Assembly (NCBI GenBank): GCA_020466095.1
Contig: CM035806.1
Location: 145,509,420 to 145,573,419, forward strand
DNA length: 64,000 nt
From: Chlorops oryzae
Lineage: Eukaryota; Arthropoda; Insecta; Diptera; Chloropidae
Reading direction: 5' to 3'
Shown here piece after piece: positions 23,941-35,036 of this stretch. The first letter of the stretch is position 1, and every line of letters starts with the position of its first letter. A model generated the notes under the pieces. It made no database searches. It had not been told where the DNA came from and worked only from the letters and a program-made list of their open reading frames with translations. A program made the position numbers and the translations under genes.

Positions 23941-24116
23941 CTTTTTTTTTTTGAATTTCAGATAAGGAGGACAGTGAACTAACGGAACCTCTGAAGGCTA
24001 AGGATTCGCCAATTTATTGAAATTTATATTCTTGAAAGAGAATGACGGAAACTGAATGTCCCCGACGATTGTGCGGCGGACAGTAAAGTTTCGACGAAGC
24101 ACGTTAGGGTCGCTTC
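23941..24116 (+). other. sty: Splice acceptor and 5' untranslated part of the sprouty coding exon
   Basis: A polypyrimidine tract (C followed by T11) runs into GAATTTCAG, ending at 23961, a good 3' splice site. The exon would start at 23962 and give about 155 nt of leader before the ATG at 24117. In Drosophila melanogaster the sty coding region likewise follows a 5' untranslated intron (known). The upstream exon is not located here. Confidence 0.65.
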
Positions 24117-24306
24117 ATGGATCGCAGAAATGGCGGCGATCACCAGGCGCCTCCGCGGCCCCCAAAACTCTTACCGCGCATACATCGTCCTAGAGCCCCA
24201 GAGCCAATGGAGGTGTTAGGCGAAATGCCCAATAGCCCAAAGAACGATCGTAAAGAAGAAACGGAAGCAGGAGCAGGATCAGAAACAGTTGGTATCGCCA
24301 TAAGTT

Positions 24307-24337
<31 letters not shown>

Positions 24338-26317
24338 TAGCAACACCATCAACAACAGTGTAACAACAGAAACAGCAGCTGCGGTGACAAGGACGGCTAT
24401 ACCGCGATGTACAAACAGTGATCAGCAACAGCATTTGGGCGAAACGAGCGGCGGCATTTCGAGGCTGCAACAGGAAAATATTGAACAAAATCAAATTCAA
24501 AAGCAGCAGCAGCAACAGCAACAGCAGCAGCAACAAGAACAACTTAATAGTATTACAACAGCATCAACAACAGTAAGAAGCGCGTTATCAGCGACACCAG
24601 CAACTGCACCTTCATCAGCAGTGGCATCACCAACAGCACCAAAGACGCCATCAATAAATCCTGTTATTAGCATCAACAGCATAAGCAGCATCAGCAGCAG
24701 TAGCAGCAGTAGCAGCAGTAGCAGCAGCAGTTGCAGCAACATCAAGTCAAATATTCACAATAGCAACAAAAATGACAATGGCATAAGTGGGCCCGGAACA
24801 TTTATAATCCATAACCAATTGCTAAGTGATCCGAATAATTTCGGGTCGTGTCCGGACTATGAGAATTACCAAATCTATCATTTGACCTACTTACCGCAAC
24901 GGCCCAGCAACCTGAACCTGAACACCCAGTCCCCGTCGCCGGGGGTAACAGCAGCAAACAGTTTTACACGCCGCCGGCCGGGAACACCGGGCGCCGATGC
25001 CCCTTGGCGTATTAGCGGTAACATTGGCAACATTGCCAACATCGGAAACATCGGCAACATCGGCAACATCGGCAGCAACGCCGGGAGTACCGGCAACACT
25101 AGCAACAGCAGCCACAGCAACATCGGTTTTGGCAGCTTCTTTAGTCATTTCCAACACGCCGACAATTCCTCGGCATCGCCAGTCACACTGGCACAACCAA
25201 GACCCGAGTCGCAGAGGCTCACCAATCAGTATGTTGATACACCGCTCCGGGCGACACACCATCTGCAGAATGCATCACGGAACCAGCATCCAGCCGGTCA
25301 ATTGGATGGCAACCAAACGACAACACACCATGTTTTGTTGCTACCGCAACGTGACTTGCATTCAAATCGCATCGCTGACAACCGCAATGCGGAAAACGTT
25401 AGCTCACCAGTCACCGTATCGGCAACAATATCAACAGCAGCGAATTCGCTAATACCGGGAATTGGAAGTTTGATTGGCACCGACGGTACGGATGGTACAG
25501 GCTTCATACATTCACATTCACAAAATCAGAAACCGCAATTGGTGGCTAATAAGCAAGCATGCAAGCCGTTACCACCACCGCGGGATAATTTAACGGCGAT
25601 AAACCAGCATCAGCAGCAACATCACCAGCAGCAGCAGCAGCAGCACAGCAACAGCAGCCGCCGCCAATCACCAAACAACCCGCATTAACGATGGGTAAAT
25701 CCCAGCCCGGTGAAATGGGCGCAATGTCAATGCAATTGAACAACTCGGCCACCAATAATGCATCACTCGGTGGCACACCAATCATCATGGCCGGCAGTTT
25801 GGGCTCAACAAATTCCATCACATGCCCACGATGCGGCCTGTGCCGTTGCGAGCAGTGCAAGTTCTCCAGCTTGCCGCAAAAATGGCTCTGCAAGAAGACA
25901 TGCCTGTGCAGTGCCGAGACCGTTTTGGACTATGCGACATGTCTATGCTGTGCCAAGGCGGTTTTTTATCATTGTGCCACACAGGGAGACATGGACGATG
26001 AAGAGGATTACGTTGATGATCCGTGCTCGTGCACCCCGAGGAAGCGTCTAGAACGCTGGGGCTGGCTGGGCGCACTCTCCATCGTTCTGCCCTGCTTGTG
26101 GCTGTATTGGCCGTTGCGCGGCTGTACGTGGCTATGCGAGAAATGTTACAATCGAATTGTTAGTCGGGGATGCCGCTGCCAACAGGGTGTCGATGCGGCC
26201 AATATGCTGCCGATCATGCCATTGGCAAGTCATGTCGTTGGCAATAGCGCCGATGCGAATAGCAGTTTACAGGGTGCGAACGATGGCAGCGCCATGGTCG
26301 GTAAGTCAAAGGGCGGA

Positions 26318-26350
<33 letters not shown>

Positions 26351-26467
26351 AATAACCATCATCATAATCACCATCATCATCATGGCGAGAGTGTGGCTAG
26401 TCGAATGTTGCGGAAAGGCGACATCACAACCGAAAAGCGGCTGCTCGATACAAACATCGACTATTGA
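24117..26467 (+). CDS. sty: Sprouty, receptor tyrosine kinase feedback inhibitor (apparent 1-bp frameshift)
   Basis: Sprouty is an intracellular, membrane-associated inhibitor of Ras/MAPK signalling downstream of FGF and EGF receptors. The start (MDRRNGGDHQAPPRPPKLLP) matches the N terminus of Drosophila Sprouty closely. Further matches are DYENYQIYHLTYLPQRP (about residues 247-263), the tyrosine motif LTNQYVDTP (Tyr about 372, counterpart of the phosphotyrosine that recruits Cbl), TTHHVLLLPQR, and, in the second frame, the cysteine-rich Sprouty domain from CPRCGLCRCEQC through WGWLGALSIVLPCLWLYWP to RGCRCQ. The end, LRKGDITTEKRLLD, is also conserved. Poly-S, poly-Q and poly-H tracts make it longer (about 783 residues) than the roughly 590 of D. 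melanogaster. The first frame stops at 25688. The second frame is open upstream through PPPITKQPAL, so the frames join at a CAG tract near 25645, where one base seems missing. It is either a sequencing or assembly slip or a disabled allele. The coding region lies in one exon. Confidence 0.93.
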
Positions 26468-27646
26468 ACGACGAGCCCAGTAAACGATCACACAAACACG
26501 CACACGCACACATATACACATACACACGCACACACACTCCAGAATAATAAGAAAAACAATCATAATAACAACAAAAAGAACAGCAGCAGCAAAAACAACA
26601 TCAAGAACAGCAGCAGCAAAAACAGCAACAACAGCAACAACAACAGCAACAGCAGCAACAACAACAGCAACAGCAACAACAGAGAAACTAAGGTATTTCA
26701 AAAATAATTGTTAAAATAGACAAAATTGTCAGAAAGAAAGCGCGCTGGAGGACCTCGTGGTTGTGCAGGGGACTAGGAGGAACTGTGTTGCAGAGATCCG
26801 AAGAGGTTTCTGTTCGAAATGGTTTCCTACTACGAGTATTAACGAAGATTGAAAGAGCGACTGATTGATGGATAGATTGATCAGGCAGCAGCCTTTTGTC
26901 TTTTGCATTTATGAGAAAAGCTCTCAAGCTCTTTTGATTTCGATTAAGATTTCGATTTCGAATTCGATTTTCATATCGATTTCGATTGCGCTTTCGAGTT
27001 CAAATTCGATTTCGGTTTTCCTAGAGATGGAGCGTTTAAGACTAGTATCGAAGGTGTTTTTTTATTATTTATATTTATTTGTGATTTTTGATTTGTTCAA
27101 ATTCTTATTCAATTTCTTATTCAGTTCTATAAAATGTGAAGAATTGAAGAATAGTATCCCCTCGAGAGGCCTCTCTGCACACAGTTCCGTTTTATTTAAT
27201 GCAAATATTACATGCGCATGTTATAAGAAATTTACATATATGTACGTCATACTGCATATACAATATCTATCTATTGTATATGTATGTTCGAGCGATAAGA
27301 AATGTTTTAATAACCAAAGACTGCAAACAGATAATTATTAATTATTAGAAATTTTATTTACTCTCTTCCCTTATGGCTTTTCATTTTTCATAGCTTTTAG
27401 TTCATTTATTTTTTTCTATTTTTTATTTTTTTTTTTAAATATCTTTCTCTTTTTTAAAATTTTTTTTCTTTGTATTAACTGGCTTCCAAAAAAAAAAAAA
27501 AAAAAAAAAACATCCAGCCGAATTATTCTTCATTTCCTCTATACGTACTTCTATTCCGATAGAGTGTCTCATCGAAAATTTGACACATCTAGTTGAAGTG
27601 GTTCGTTTTAAGCGCGGAATAGACACATCAAATGCTTGTCAAGCAT
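26468..27646 (+). other. Probable sprouty 3' untranslated region and downstream DNA
   Basis: After the stop codon come CACACA repeats (26488-26537), then an opa-like CAG/CAA tract of about 110 bp (26579-26690). The DNA becomes AT-rich from 27050 on. No single polyadenylation signal can be chosen. A run of 22 A lies at 27489-27510. Confidence 0.45.
26579..26690. repeat. CAG/CAA (opa-type) repeat downstream of sprouty
   Basis: Tandem CAG and CAA triplets with AAAAAC interruptions. It begins about 110 nt after the sprouty stop codon and is therefore probably transcribed but untranslated. Confidence 0.85.
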
Positions 27647-28110
27647 CCCTGTAGGAATTTGAACTAGTGTCGTACTAGTACTTTACTAGTGCAAAAGCCA
27701 CCAGTACTAGTTCTTTTCTATACCCCTCTCCATATAAAATTCTGTCGAAAATCAGTATAACATCTGTACAGTAAAGCACTAGTACAGTATGCACCAGAAT
27801 TATTCTAGTACTTCTCGTTCCAATTGGGTAAATTTGCACCAGTTAAATACTAGTGATGTTTACGGGAAAAAGTTTACAGAATCGTGGATTCTTTTTCAGT
27901 ACAAAATGGAAATATATATTTATAATAAAAGAAAACCATTCGGTTGTGTATTTATTATCAATTTATAACGTCTCAATGAATGAATGCAATTATTCCACTG
28001 ATCACTAGTATAGTTATGGTGCAAACTTACCCAAACATTTCACTAGTCCTTTTAGTACTGGTAAAAGTACTAGTTCTTTTAGGCAAATTGCTTACCAGTT
28101 TTCTACAGGG
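27647..28110. mobile_element. CCCTGTAGGAA TIR element, AT target duplication
   Basis: A 464-bp element from CCCTGTAGGAATTTG to TTCTACAGGG with AT on both sides (27645-27646 and 28111-28112). The interior is full of ACTAGT words, for example AGTACTAGTTC, giving many small hairpins. Its termini and 2-bp duplication resemble the CCCTGCAGG and CCCAGC families. Confidence 0.75.
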
Positions 28111-28653
28111 ATGTGAGAATGTGTACGTGAAAATGTGTGCGTGAAAATGGCACACGTCCCTGCAGTAATGAGCCGGTCAATTTCCTAACAAAGACTGGCC
28201 TTGAAACCGGTCCAAATCCTATCGGTTATGCAATAGCAGTTCGCTGCCATCGAATTTGGCTAACATCGAATAGTCAGTAATTAACGGGTTGGTTTAACCC
28301 AATACAGACCGGCATTTTTTTCTTTGTTTTTCGAGTTTCGTGTTTATGATGCTTTTCTGGCGAAACTTCAATAGCAATTGTCCAAGTCAGGTCAATGTTC
28401 GACGTATGAGTGAGTATTGCCCGAAACACTGAAACGCGACATAGTGATGCCATATGGCATCAGTGTACTATAATGGGTTAAGGATAGCCTGCAAATGACA
28501 CATTTTAATCACCCTAGAAAATCAAATATAGAAATTGGTTTTTTGTATTTTCCGCATTTGACTAACCTAATCTAAAATCAGTCAAAATTACAGTCGTTTT
28601 TCGGGCCGGTCGTTCTCCAATGACAGGCCTATGTCAAAAAGGTATGTTAAATT
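28111..28653. other. Intergenic, no gene seen
   Basis: A CCCTGCAGTAATGAGCCGG stretch at 28158 looks like the 5' end of another CCC-type element, but no matching right end was found. No gene is supported. Confidence 0.45.
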
Positions 28654-28810
28654 CAGTGCCAGCTTTGGCGCTACCAGCGCCCTGTGCGATATTTCTTCGG
28701 CGCCGCCTAACTGCAATCTAGGGAATTCACTAGTAAGTTTAAAAACGTGCCATATCCGGGGCCGTGGGCGGGCGGCTGCCCAACCGGACCCTACCCAAAC
28801 GCCGCCACTG
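28654..28810. mobile_element. hAT-like MITE, CAGTG ends, copy 1
   Basis: A 157-bp element with left end CAGTGCCAGCTTTGG and right end CCCAAACGCCGCCACTG. Flanking 8-mers GTTAAATT and GTTGAATG match at six positions, consistent with an aged hAT duplication. A related copy is at 30231-30392. Confidence 0.65.
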
Positions 28811-30230
28811 GTTGAATGCATTTGAAATGCAATTATGAGAGACTAGTACTTGTAACATGAGGGACTGTTCGAAGACTACACTTGGGTCAGTCCATATTAC
28901 TGTAGGGACTTGATGTTGTCTATACCCAGCGTTACACTGTAAAAAAAAAATTTTTTTTTTTAAATAGTCAACCTGAAATCTGATCGTAGAACTTTTCAAT
29001 TGTTAATACTAGAAATTTTTATCTACTTCCTTTATTTGTTATTCAATGATTTATTTTATGTAGTGTTTTTTTTTTTGTTTTTTTTGTTTTTTTTTGTGTT
29101 TTCGTTTTCCTTTTTCTTCATATAAATATAGTTGTATTGTTTGCCTTTATGTTCATAATCTAAGTCAATAATAAATGTCAAAATCGTTAAAAAATTTTGG
29201 CAGTGAATTTTTTTTTTTTTACTTTATGCGTAATTCCATTTATTTTCCATCTTAGGCAACGCAAATATGGTTGTAGAAACCTATTGCTAATACAAAATAC
29301 TTAAAAAAGAAAGGAATAAGTTAGAAAAAAAAAGAGAAAAAAAAACGAAGAGAAACGAGAAGTAACGGTACATATATGTACATATGAATTTCATAATCAT
29401 GTTATAAGATCACAAAAGGAAAAATCTGACTTTGAAAGGAACAATTAAATAAAACAAATGTACAAATCGATTGAATAAAAGATCAAGAAAAATCAAATTC
29501 AATAAAATACAAGAAAAAAGAACAAAAAAAAAAATTCGAAAAGAAAAAATAAAAAAGGAAAAGATGATGGAAAGAAAAGAAAAAACGGAAAACAATTCCA
29601 TAAAGTAAGAATTGCAATGCAATGAAACACTGAAAACACGTCTCGAAGATCGTCTTCTTGATCATTTAAAAAAAAAAAAAAAAAATTTTAAAACTTTTAG
29701 AACGAAGCTAAGGCAGAGAAGCCAATATATAGAATAAAAGGCGTGGCATCAATGTGCCAGTGGATTCGGAGCTATCTTAAATGTTGAAAGGAAAATCAAT
29801 TGAAAAAAAAACCCAAAAATTTAACTGATATAACGGAACTAAAGTTCAATATAGTAGAAAATCGATGTCTAAATAAATATATATACCTATATTATACCCA
29901 CAAATATATATTTATTATAAATATTTTACTCATCTAAATGTTGAAAATATATCAAATTAACCTAACGAATTTGCAAATATTGCTGAAGCAATTAATATGT
30001 TATGTGTCTATTTAACGAATACTCGTATTCATACATATATTCCAACTACAAAAAACAAAGGAAAAAAAAAACAACCAATTTAAAGAAAGAAAACGAAAAC
30101 GTTTTTTCGTAGAGTCAGGAAAACAAAAAAACAGGGTTAAATTATCTTTAAAGCACTGAAACTTTCAATTATGATCACTTCAAGTCACTTAAAATCCCAT
30201 ACCCATTCTCTTTCTTTATACTTCCATGGA
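28811..30230. other. Intergenic, very AT-rich, no gene seen
   Basis: Poly-A and poly-T runs at 28940-28963, 29067-29098, 29208-29219 and 29668-29685. Several AATAAA hexamers occur (for example near 29170 and 29734). A distal sprouty 3' end here is possible but unproven. Confidence 0.45.
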
Positions 30231-30392
30231 CGGTGCCGAATTTAGCACTATTAGTGCCGTGGGAAAGATTTTTTGGGCGCCCCACTTAACTGCGATTAAA
30301 AAACGTTCGCTAGTAAGCTTAAAAACGCGCCCCCATTATATCCGGCGCCCTGGACGGTTGCACAACCATGCCCAACCCAAACGCCGCTACTG
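30231..30392. mobile_element. hAT-like MITE, copy 2
   Basis: Alignable to 28654-28810: TAGTAAGCTTAAAAACGCG matches TAGTAAGTTTAAAAACGTG, and AACCCAAACGCCGCTACTG matches the right end. The left end (CGGTGCCGAATTT) is diverged and the flanks show no clear duplication. Confidence 0.6.
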
Positions 30393-30402
30393 TCAGAATC
30401 AT

Positions 30403-31042
30403 GGGCGTAGCGGGAGAAAGAGTGCTTTGGTAGCGCTTATATTTGCCACAGTGGTATATTGAGCAATTATAAGACATTAAACGAACAAAAATTTGGGGGG
30501 GAAAGAGGAAGTTTAGAGAGTTTTGGACGAAAAACCCAAAAAATCCGAAAAATTCATGAGGTCCGATTTCGATGAAAATTTATATATAGATTAAGTGAAA
30601 AATTCTAAGAATTTTGACGCTAATATTTTGAAAAAAATACTGATTACAACTAGTCTAGTTTGGGTCTAGTTCCAAACTGGTCCAAAAAGGACTAGTTCCA
30701 AACTGGTCCAAAAAGGACTAGTACCAAACTGGTAGAAAAAGGACTAGTTCCAAACTGGTACAAAAAGGAATAGCTCCAAACTGGTCCAAAAAGGACTAGT
30801 AATAAGTTTTTTGAAAAGGTTTTAGTACCAAAATTCATAGAATTTTTCACTTTTGCTATATATAAATTTTCATCGAAATCAGACGTCATGAATTTTCCGG
30901 ATTTTTTGGCTTTTGGTCCAAAACTCTCTAAACTTCTTCTTGCACCCCCCAAATTTTGTTTCGTTTAATGTCTTATAATTGCTCAATATACCACTGTGGC
31001 AAATATAAGCGCTACCAAAGCACTCTTTCTCTCGCTACGCCC
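30403..31042. mobile_element. Long-TIR element with internal 26-bp tandem repeats
   Basis: The ends GGGCGTAGCGGGAGAAAGAG and its inverted partner CTCTTTCTCTCGCTACGCCC continue as imperfect inverted repeats of about 200 bp each, through the words ATTGAGCAATTATAAGACA and TGTCTTATAATTGCTCAAT. The centre has about five tandem copies of a 26-bp unit, GGACTAGTTCCAAACTGGTC plus CAAAAA (30660-30805). No coding sequence. A half-copy is at 39362-39860. Confidence 0.75.
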
Positions 31043-31214
31043 TTGGTCATAATGCATATTTAAAACACAATTTACCGTCAAGATCACACAAGATTGCATA
31101 CCCTGTATGCAGTCGTGTAAATTCCCGGTTTTCTAAACGGGGGAAAAAAATGGTTCACTGACAGAGCAACGCTGAGCTTTCCAATTGCAATTTTTTTTTC
31201 TTTTATAGAAATAT

Positions 31215-31440
31215 TGTGGCTCTGGGATAGCGCGTTGGGGATGCGTGTTATGCTCTTGATGCCAGGGTCCGAGAATCGATTCCCGGCACAGGAGAAACCG
31301 AGTGTAGTGTTCCAAGCCTAGCACTGGCTTTTCAAAAAATCCCATGCTAGAAGCACACTACACACACTGACAAGAAAAACCCCTAGTGGTAACACAACGG
31401 GTCGGTATACGGCCTAAGTGACAGCCACTCCAACATACAG
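31215..31440 (+). mobile_element. tRNA-derived SINE, family B, copy 1
   Basis: The head contains TGGCTCTGGGATAGCGCG (A-box region) and AGAATCGATTCCCGGCAC (B-box region). The body TGTTCCAAGCCTAGCACTGG and the 3' part CGGCCTAAGTGACAGCCACT match a second copy at 39573-39810. The 3' boundary here is approximate. Confidence 0.8.
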
Positions 31441-31977
31441 ACAAACATACAGAAATGTTCCTCAAGGAGACTTGCAGTTTATGTTTATGTAAACTGAAGG
31501 TTGTTATTACCTTAAACCACCCACCGCAGAAGAAACCTATAAAAGAATTTAAGAACAAAAAGAAATGAAAATAAACAAAACAACAACTCCATCCAGACTG
31601 AAATGAATTTTCGCATAGTCTCCAGCTTCCAGCTTCCAGTCCCCAGTTTCTAGTTACTTTATATAATCCGCTGTACTCATAAATACAACAATTGTATCCC
31701 TTTCGTTTACAGAGGTTCGCCCATTAGCGGGTCTTTTAAAAGGGTATAAGAAATCCTAGCGTTAGTAGCACTACCCTCTCGGGCTTATCCTTGCCATATG
31801 GCAGTATGTCCTAGCAAGGATTCGGCGTTAGGAATTAATAATCAAGTAATGCACTGAAGAAATTCAACCCAAAATAGTCGAGCATTAATGGGTGAAGGAA
31901 ATGTTGATGGGATTCCATCTTGAAAATTTCTCTCTCTCTCTCTCTCTCTCCTTTTTCTCTCTCTCTCTCTCTCTCCT

Positions 31978-32029
<52 letters not shown>

Positions 32030-32060
32030 CATTAACCCAAATGTTTGAAAACCCAAAACC
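31441..32060. other. Intergenic, with a CT tract
   Basis: (CT)n tracts occupy 31929-32026. No gene is supported. Confidence 0.5.
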
Positions 32061-32214
32061 ATATAGAACTATAGCTGCTACTTCGTCAAAATTTGCGCGA
32101 GCCACTATGTTTTGGTGAAAAAGTTGGACTGTGGTGAACTACTCCATAGTATACACTATAGATTGGTGAACTACGCAAAACCTTTTAACCGAAATTTCAG
32201 CTATAGTTCTATAT
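32061..32214. mobile_element. Hairpin MITE, ATATAGAACTATAGCTG ends
   Basis: A 154-bp element with 16-17-bp inverted ends ATATAGAACTATAGCTG and CAGCTATAGTTCTATAT. The interior contains GGTGAACTAC in direct orientation twice. A TA target site is possible. Confidence 0.65.
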
Positions 32215-32612
32215 GCCCAAAACTGAAACCAAAAGCAAAAAGAAAAACAAAAACAAAAACAAATTAAATAATAATGTAGTATCCGTATTTATGTGTATCT
32301 TTGTCTATTTAATCGTGAGCATACATATATATTTGGGGTCGTTCACATATTTCGTAACGCAGTTTTTGGCCATTTTAGTCACCCCCCCTTCCGCCTTGTA
32401 ACAAGAAATAACTAATTTCAGACAAGGTAGTAACAGTCACACATGTAAAATTTTTGTTCTGCCATTAAATAATCCCTTAAATTTTTTTAAAAATTTCGCA
32501 ATAGTTGATAAATATTACAATTTTAAAATATTCTATTTCAAATCAATCAAGTAATTTCTTTTTTTTTTTTTTCAAACGAAAAAACAAGTGAATTTTGTCA
32601 TTTCCAACCTTT

Positions 32613-33459
32613 AAGCCCAGAATCCAATATTGCGAGAGTCCGATGCGAGAGTGCGCGACGTCACGAACCCAGCCGGGTGGTAGATATGCCAAAAGAAAAA
32701 AATAACTGTTTTCAAATTGTTTCACGAACCAGGTACTATGCCACACACCTGGTATATAGCTTGTGTATGGAACAAAGCGAGTAAAGCCAGTATTTTTCAC
32801 TATTTCAATATACCAATGCTATGCAAAGTGAACCCAGTTTTCACACCACGGCACACCCTAGGACATGTATTAGAAAAAGTGGACAGGTCCGGTATATTAG
32901 CAGCGTGCTGTGCACAGCATTCTGTGTGCTATGCACGTGTTCGAGCACCTCCTGTACACAGTTCCGGCTGGGAAAATGTTTTGCGTGACGCATTTCAATC
33001 TCCAATGAGAGTTTTGCGTCACCCAGATGATAGCATCATTTCGCTTCTAGTAATGCAATATTTGAACCAAGTACCAATCGAATGAGTACCGAGTACTCAT
33101 AAAAATTACACGTTATCAAGTGAGTTGAAATTTTAATTCAAAATTTTCAAAAATTTTCAAAAAATTTTCAAAATGAACCGAAATATTTTAAAAGCTCTTT
33201 TTCACGGAACAGTGAACAGTTTTTGCTTTTATTCGTTTAAACGAGTACCCAATAGCGAGTACTCAAAAAATATCTACATCATTAACCCTGTCAAATTGTC
33301 TCGCAACGAGAAATATTCAATTTTTCCAAATTTTCTCGCTACGAGGTCTCGCAGTGCGATACATTGGAGCTTGAACCATATGATTGGATGTATGGAATTC
33401 TGTGTGCGTCTCGTCTCGCGCTCTCGCATCGTGCTCTCGCATTGTTGGATTTTGGGCTT
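32613..33459. mobile_element. AAGCCCAAAATCC family, copy 2, interrupted
   Basis: The inverted-orientation relative of 2297-2830, sharing the ends (AAGCCCAGAATCCAATATTG and TTGGATTTTGGGCTT), GAGTACTCG words and TGCGTGACGCATTTCAATCTC. It is longer than copy 1 because of the 305-bp element inserted at 32668-32972. Confidence 0.8.
32668..32972. mobile_element. CCCAGCCGG element, insertion with provable empty site
   Basis: A 305-bp element from CCCAGCCGGGTGG to GTTCCGGCTGGG. The host reads GTCACGAA before it and AAAATG after it. The unoccupied paralogue at about 2770-2800, read on the minus strand, is GTCACGAAAATG. The filled site therefore has exactly two extra bases (AA), a 2-bp target duplication. 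Confidence 0.85.
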
Positions 33460-33981
33460 TATACCGTGAAAAAGGTTTGTGCTGCAGTTCTTAGATTTGA
33501 CATATTGTACACACAATTGATTGGCCCACAATTTAAGATATCAGTTTTCGAAAGGCGACTGATAACGGGCGATCTATGATCATTCAAATTCCAAAAAAAA
33601 ATCTCATAAATCTTTCAATTTTTCGACTTTGAGCATCATTTTACACGATTAATATAACGATTTGGAATATCTTTTTCACGTCATGTTAAAGAATGATGTT
33701 TTAAGAACATAAAAGATTTAAAAATTTTAAAATATTTTAATCCATATATGAGAAAACTGAGTTTCAAAAAAGAAAATGGTCGTAAAAAATTCGCGCGCGA
33801 AAATTTTTCAATTTTTCAGCACACAAAAACCGATTGTAGAAACACACCACTGCAACTGAAAAGAGGAAAATCAAATTTCAATTCTGCAGGCCTGTGTTAT
33901 TATTCTTATTCCCCCCTCCCCCTTGTAACGTTTCGCCACCCTCCCCCACCCACCTTCCGCTTTACGTAATATGTGAACGAC

Positions 33982-34651
33982 TCGTTCGATGTTGTGTCAA
34001 TTGTAATTTCTTGAACGCTTTCAAGTTTAAACGCATATTTAAATATATTCAAATATAGTCAAATATTTTCATATATGTATACAATACATAAAATATAAAT
34101 TATAAACAATGTTTGCAAAATCATAAGAGGGAAAATTCTGAGAGTTGCGAAACTTCTGGACTGGTTGAAAGGAACGAGTAGGCTTTAAAGATTAATAGTA
34201 AACAACAGTGATAGAAATATTTTTTGGAAGGTTTTACGAGAGAGTATATAACTAATAATGCAACTTGTATTTTTGAAATCGATATTTAATGTTTTATAGT
34301 AAAATGCCAAACTTTTAGATGCATCTAAATATTTACAAAAGTCCCTGTTACAGGGAAATTAAAGAACAGTTTTTCATTTGATATTCTTACATATATAGAC
34401 TATTTGACAAAATCGCACATGGTGCGAGAATATTATTTTGATAGCTTTTGTACTTTTGCATAAAGAACGAACGACCCTGTACTATGAACGATCCTGTTGG
34501 ACAACAGCTGATCTGATTTCGCATTTAGTTGTGGCGAGCACAGTGGGCAAAGTTTGAGAAAATCAAAAATAAAATGCTACACGGTAAAGCGTATTGGAAC
34601 TAAATAAACATATAAGTAATAGTATGAAAACAAATAAACCGAAAAGATTCA
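33982..34651. other. Intergenic, very AT-rich, no gene seen
   Basis: Only AT-rich sequence; no gene, RNA or repeat structure was recognised. Confidence 0.5.
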
Positions 34652-34655
34652 TTAA

Positions 34656-35032
34656 CCCTTTCGCCCCTACTGGGACAATACGTCCCAGCCATTTTCAACT
34701 CTTCATAATTTCTTTATTACTTCGAATATTTCCATATCTCAAATACCCCAATAAAGCCTGAACAATTCTGTGTGGTGAAATTTACACATTCTAAGCGAAT
34801 AAAAAAGGGGAAAAAAATTAAAAACAAATTTGCTGTCTTCTCTTGCTCTATTGGGATATAATGTCCCACCTAAAACGATTATTGGGATAATATATCCCAG
34901 GATAACGGACAGGATAACATACTTTTAAAGTACACCAAACATCTTAGAAAATCACACTATATTCAATAATCTGCTGTCAGAATGGTAAAAAAAAGGCACG
35001 CGTTTTCGAGAAAAAACTCAGGGGCGAAAGGG
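34656..35032. mobile_element. piggyBac-like MITE, TTAA target
   Basis: A 377-bp element with perfect ends CCCTTTCGCCCC and GGGGCGAAAGGG, flanked by TTAA at 34652-34655 and 35033-35036. TTAA duplications with CCC termini are the signature of the piggyBac superfamily. The interior has repeated GGGACAATACGTCCC-type and GGGATATAATGTCCC-type palindromes. No transposase. Confidence 0.85.
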
Positions 35033-35036
35033 TTAA

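Larger units (their letters stand above)
32338..33981. mobile_element. GTCGTTCACATATT TIR element, host of nested insertions
   Basis: A 1.64-kb segment with ends GTCGTTCACATATTTCGTAA and the inverted TTACGTAATATGTGAACGAC. C-rich stretches (CACCCCCCCTTCCGCCTTGT on the left; CCCCCCTCCCCCTTGTAACG on the right) lie just inside. It contains a whole AAGCCC element (32613-33459), which in turn contains a CCCAGCCGG element (32668-32972). No transposase is visible. Confidence 0.7.

Noticed and set aside
25691..26467. The downstream Sprouty frame as a separate gene starting at ATG 25691
   Set aside because: The same frame is open upstream of that ATG with Sprouty-like sequence (PPPITKQPAL), and the cysteine domain never stands alone behind a separate N-terminal gene in flies; a frameshift in the CAG tract explains it better.
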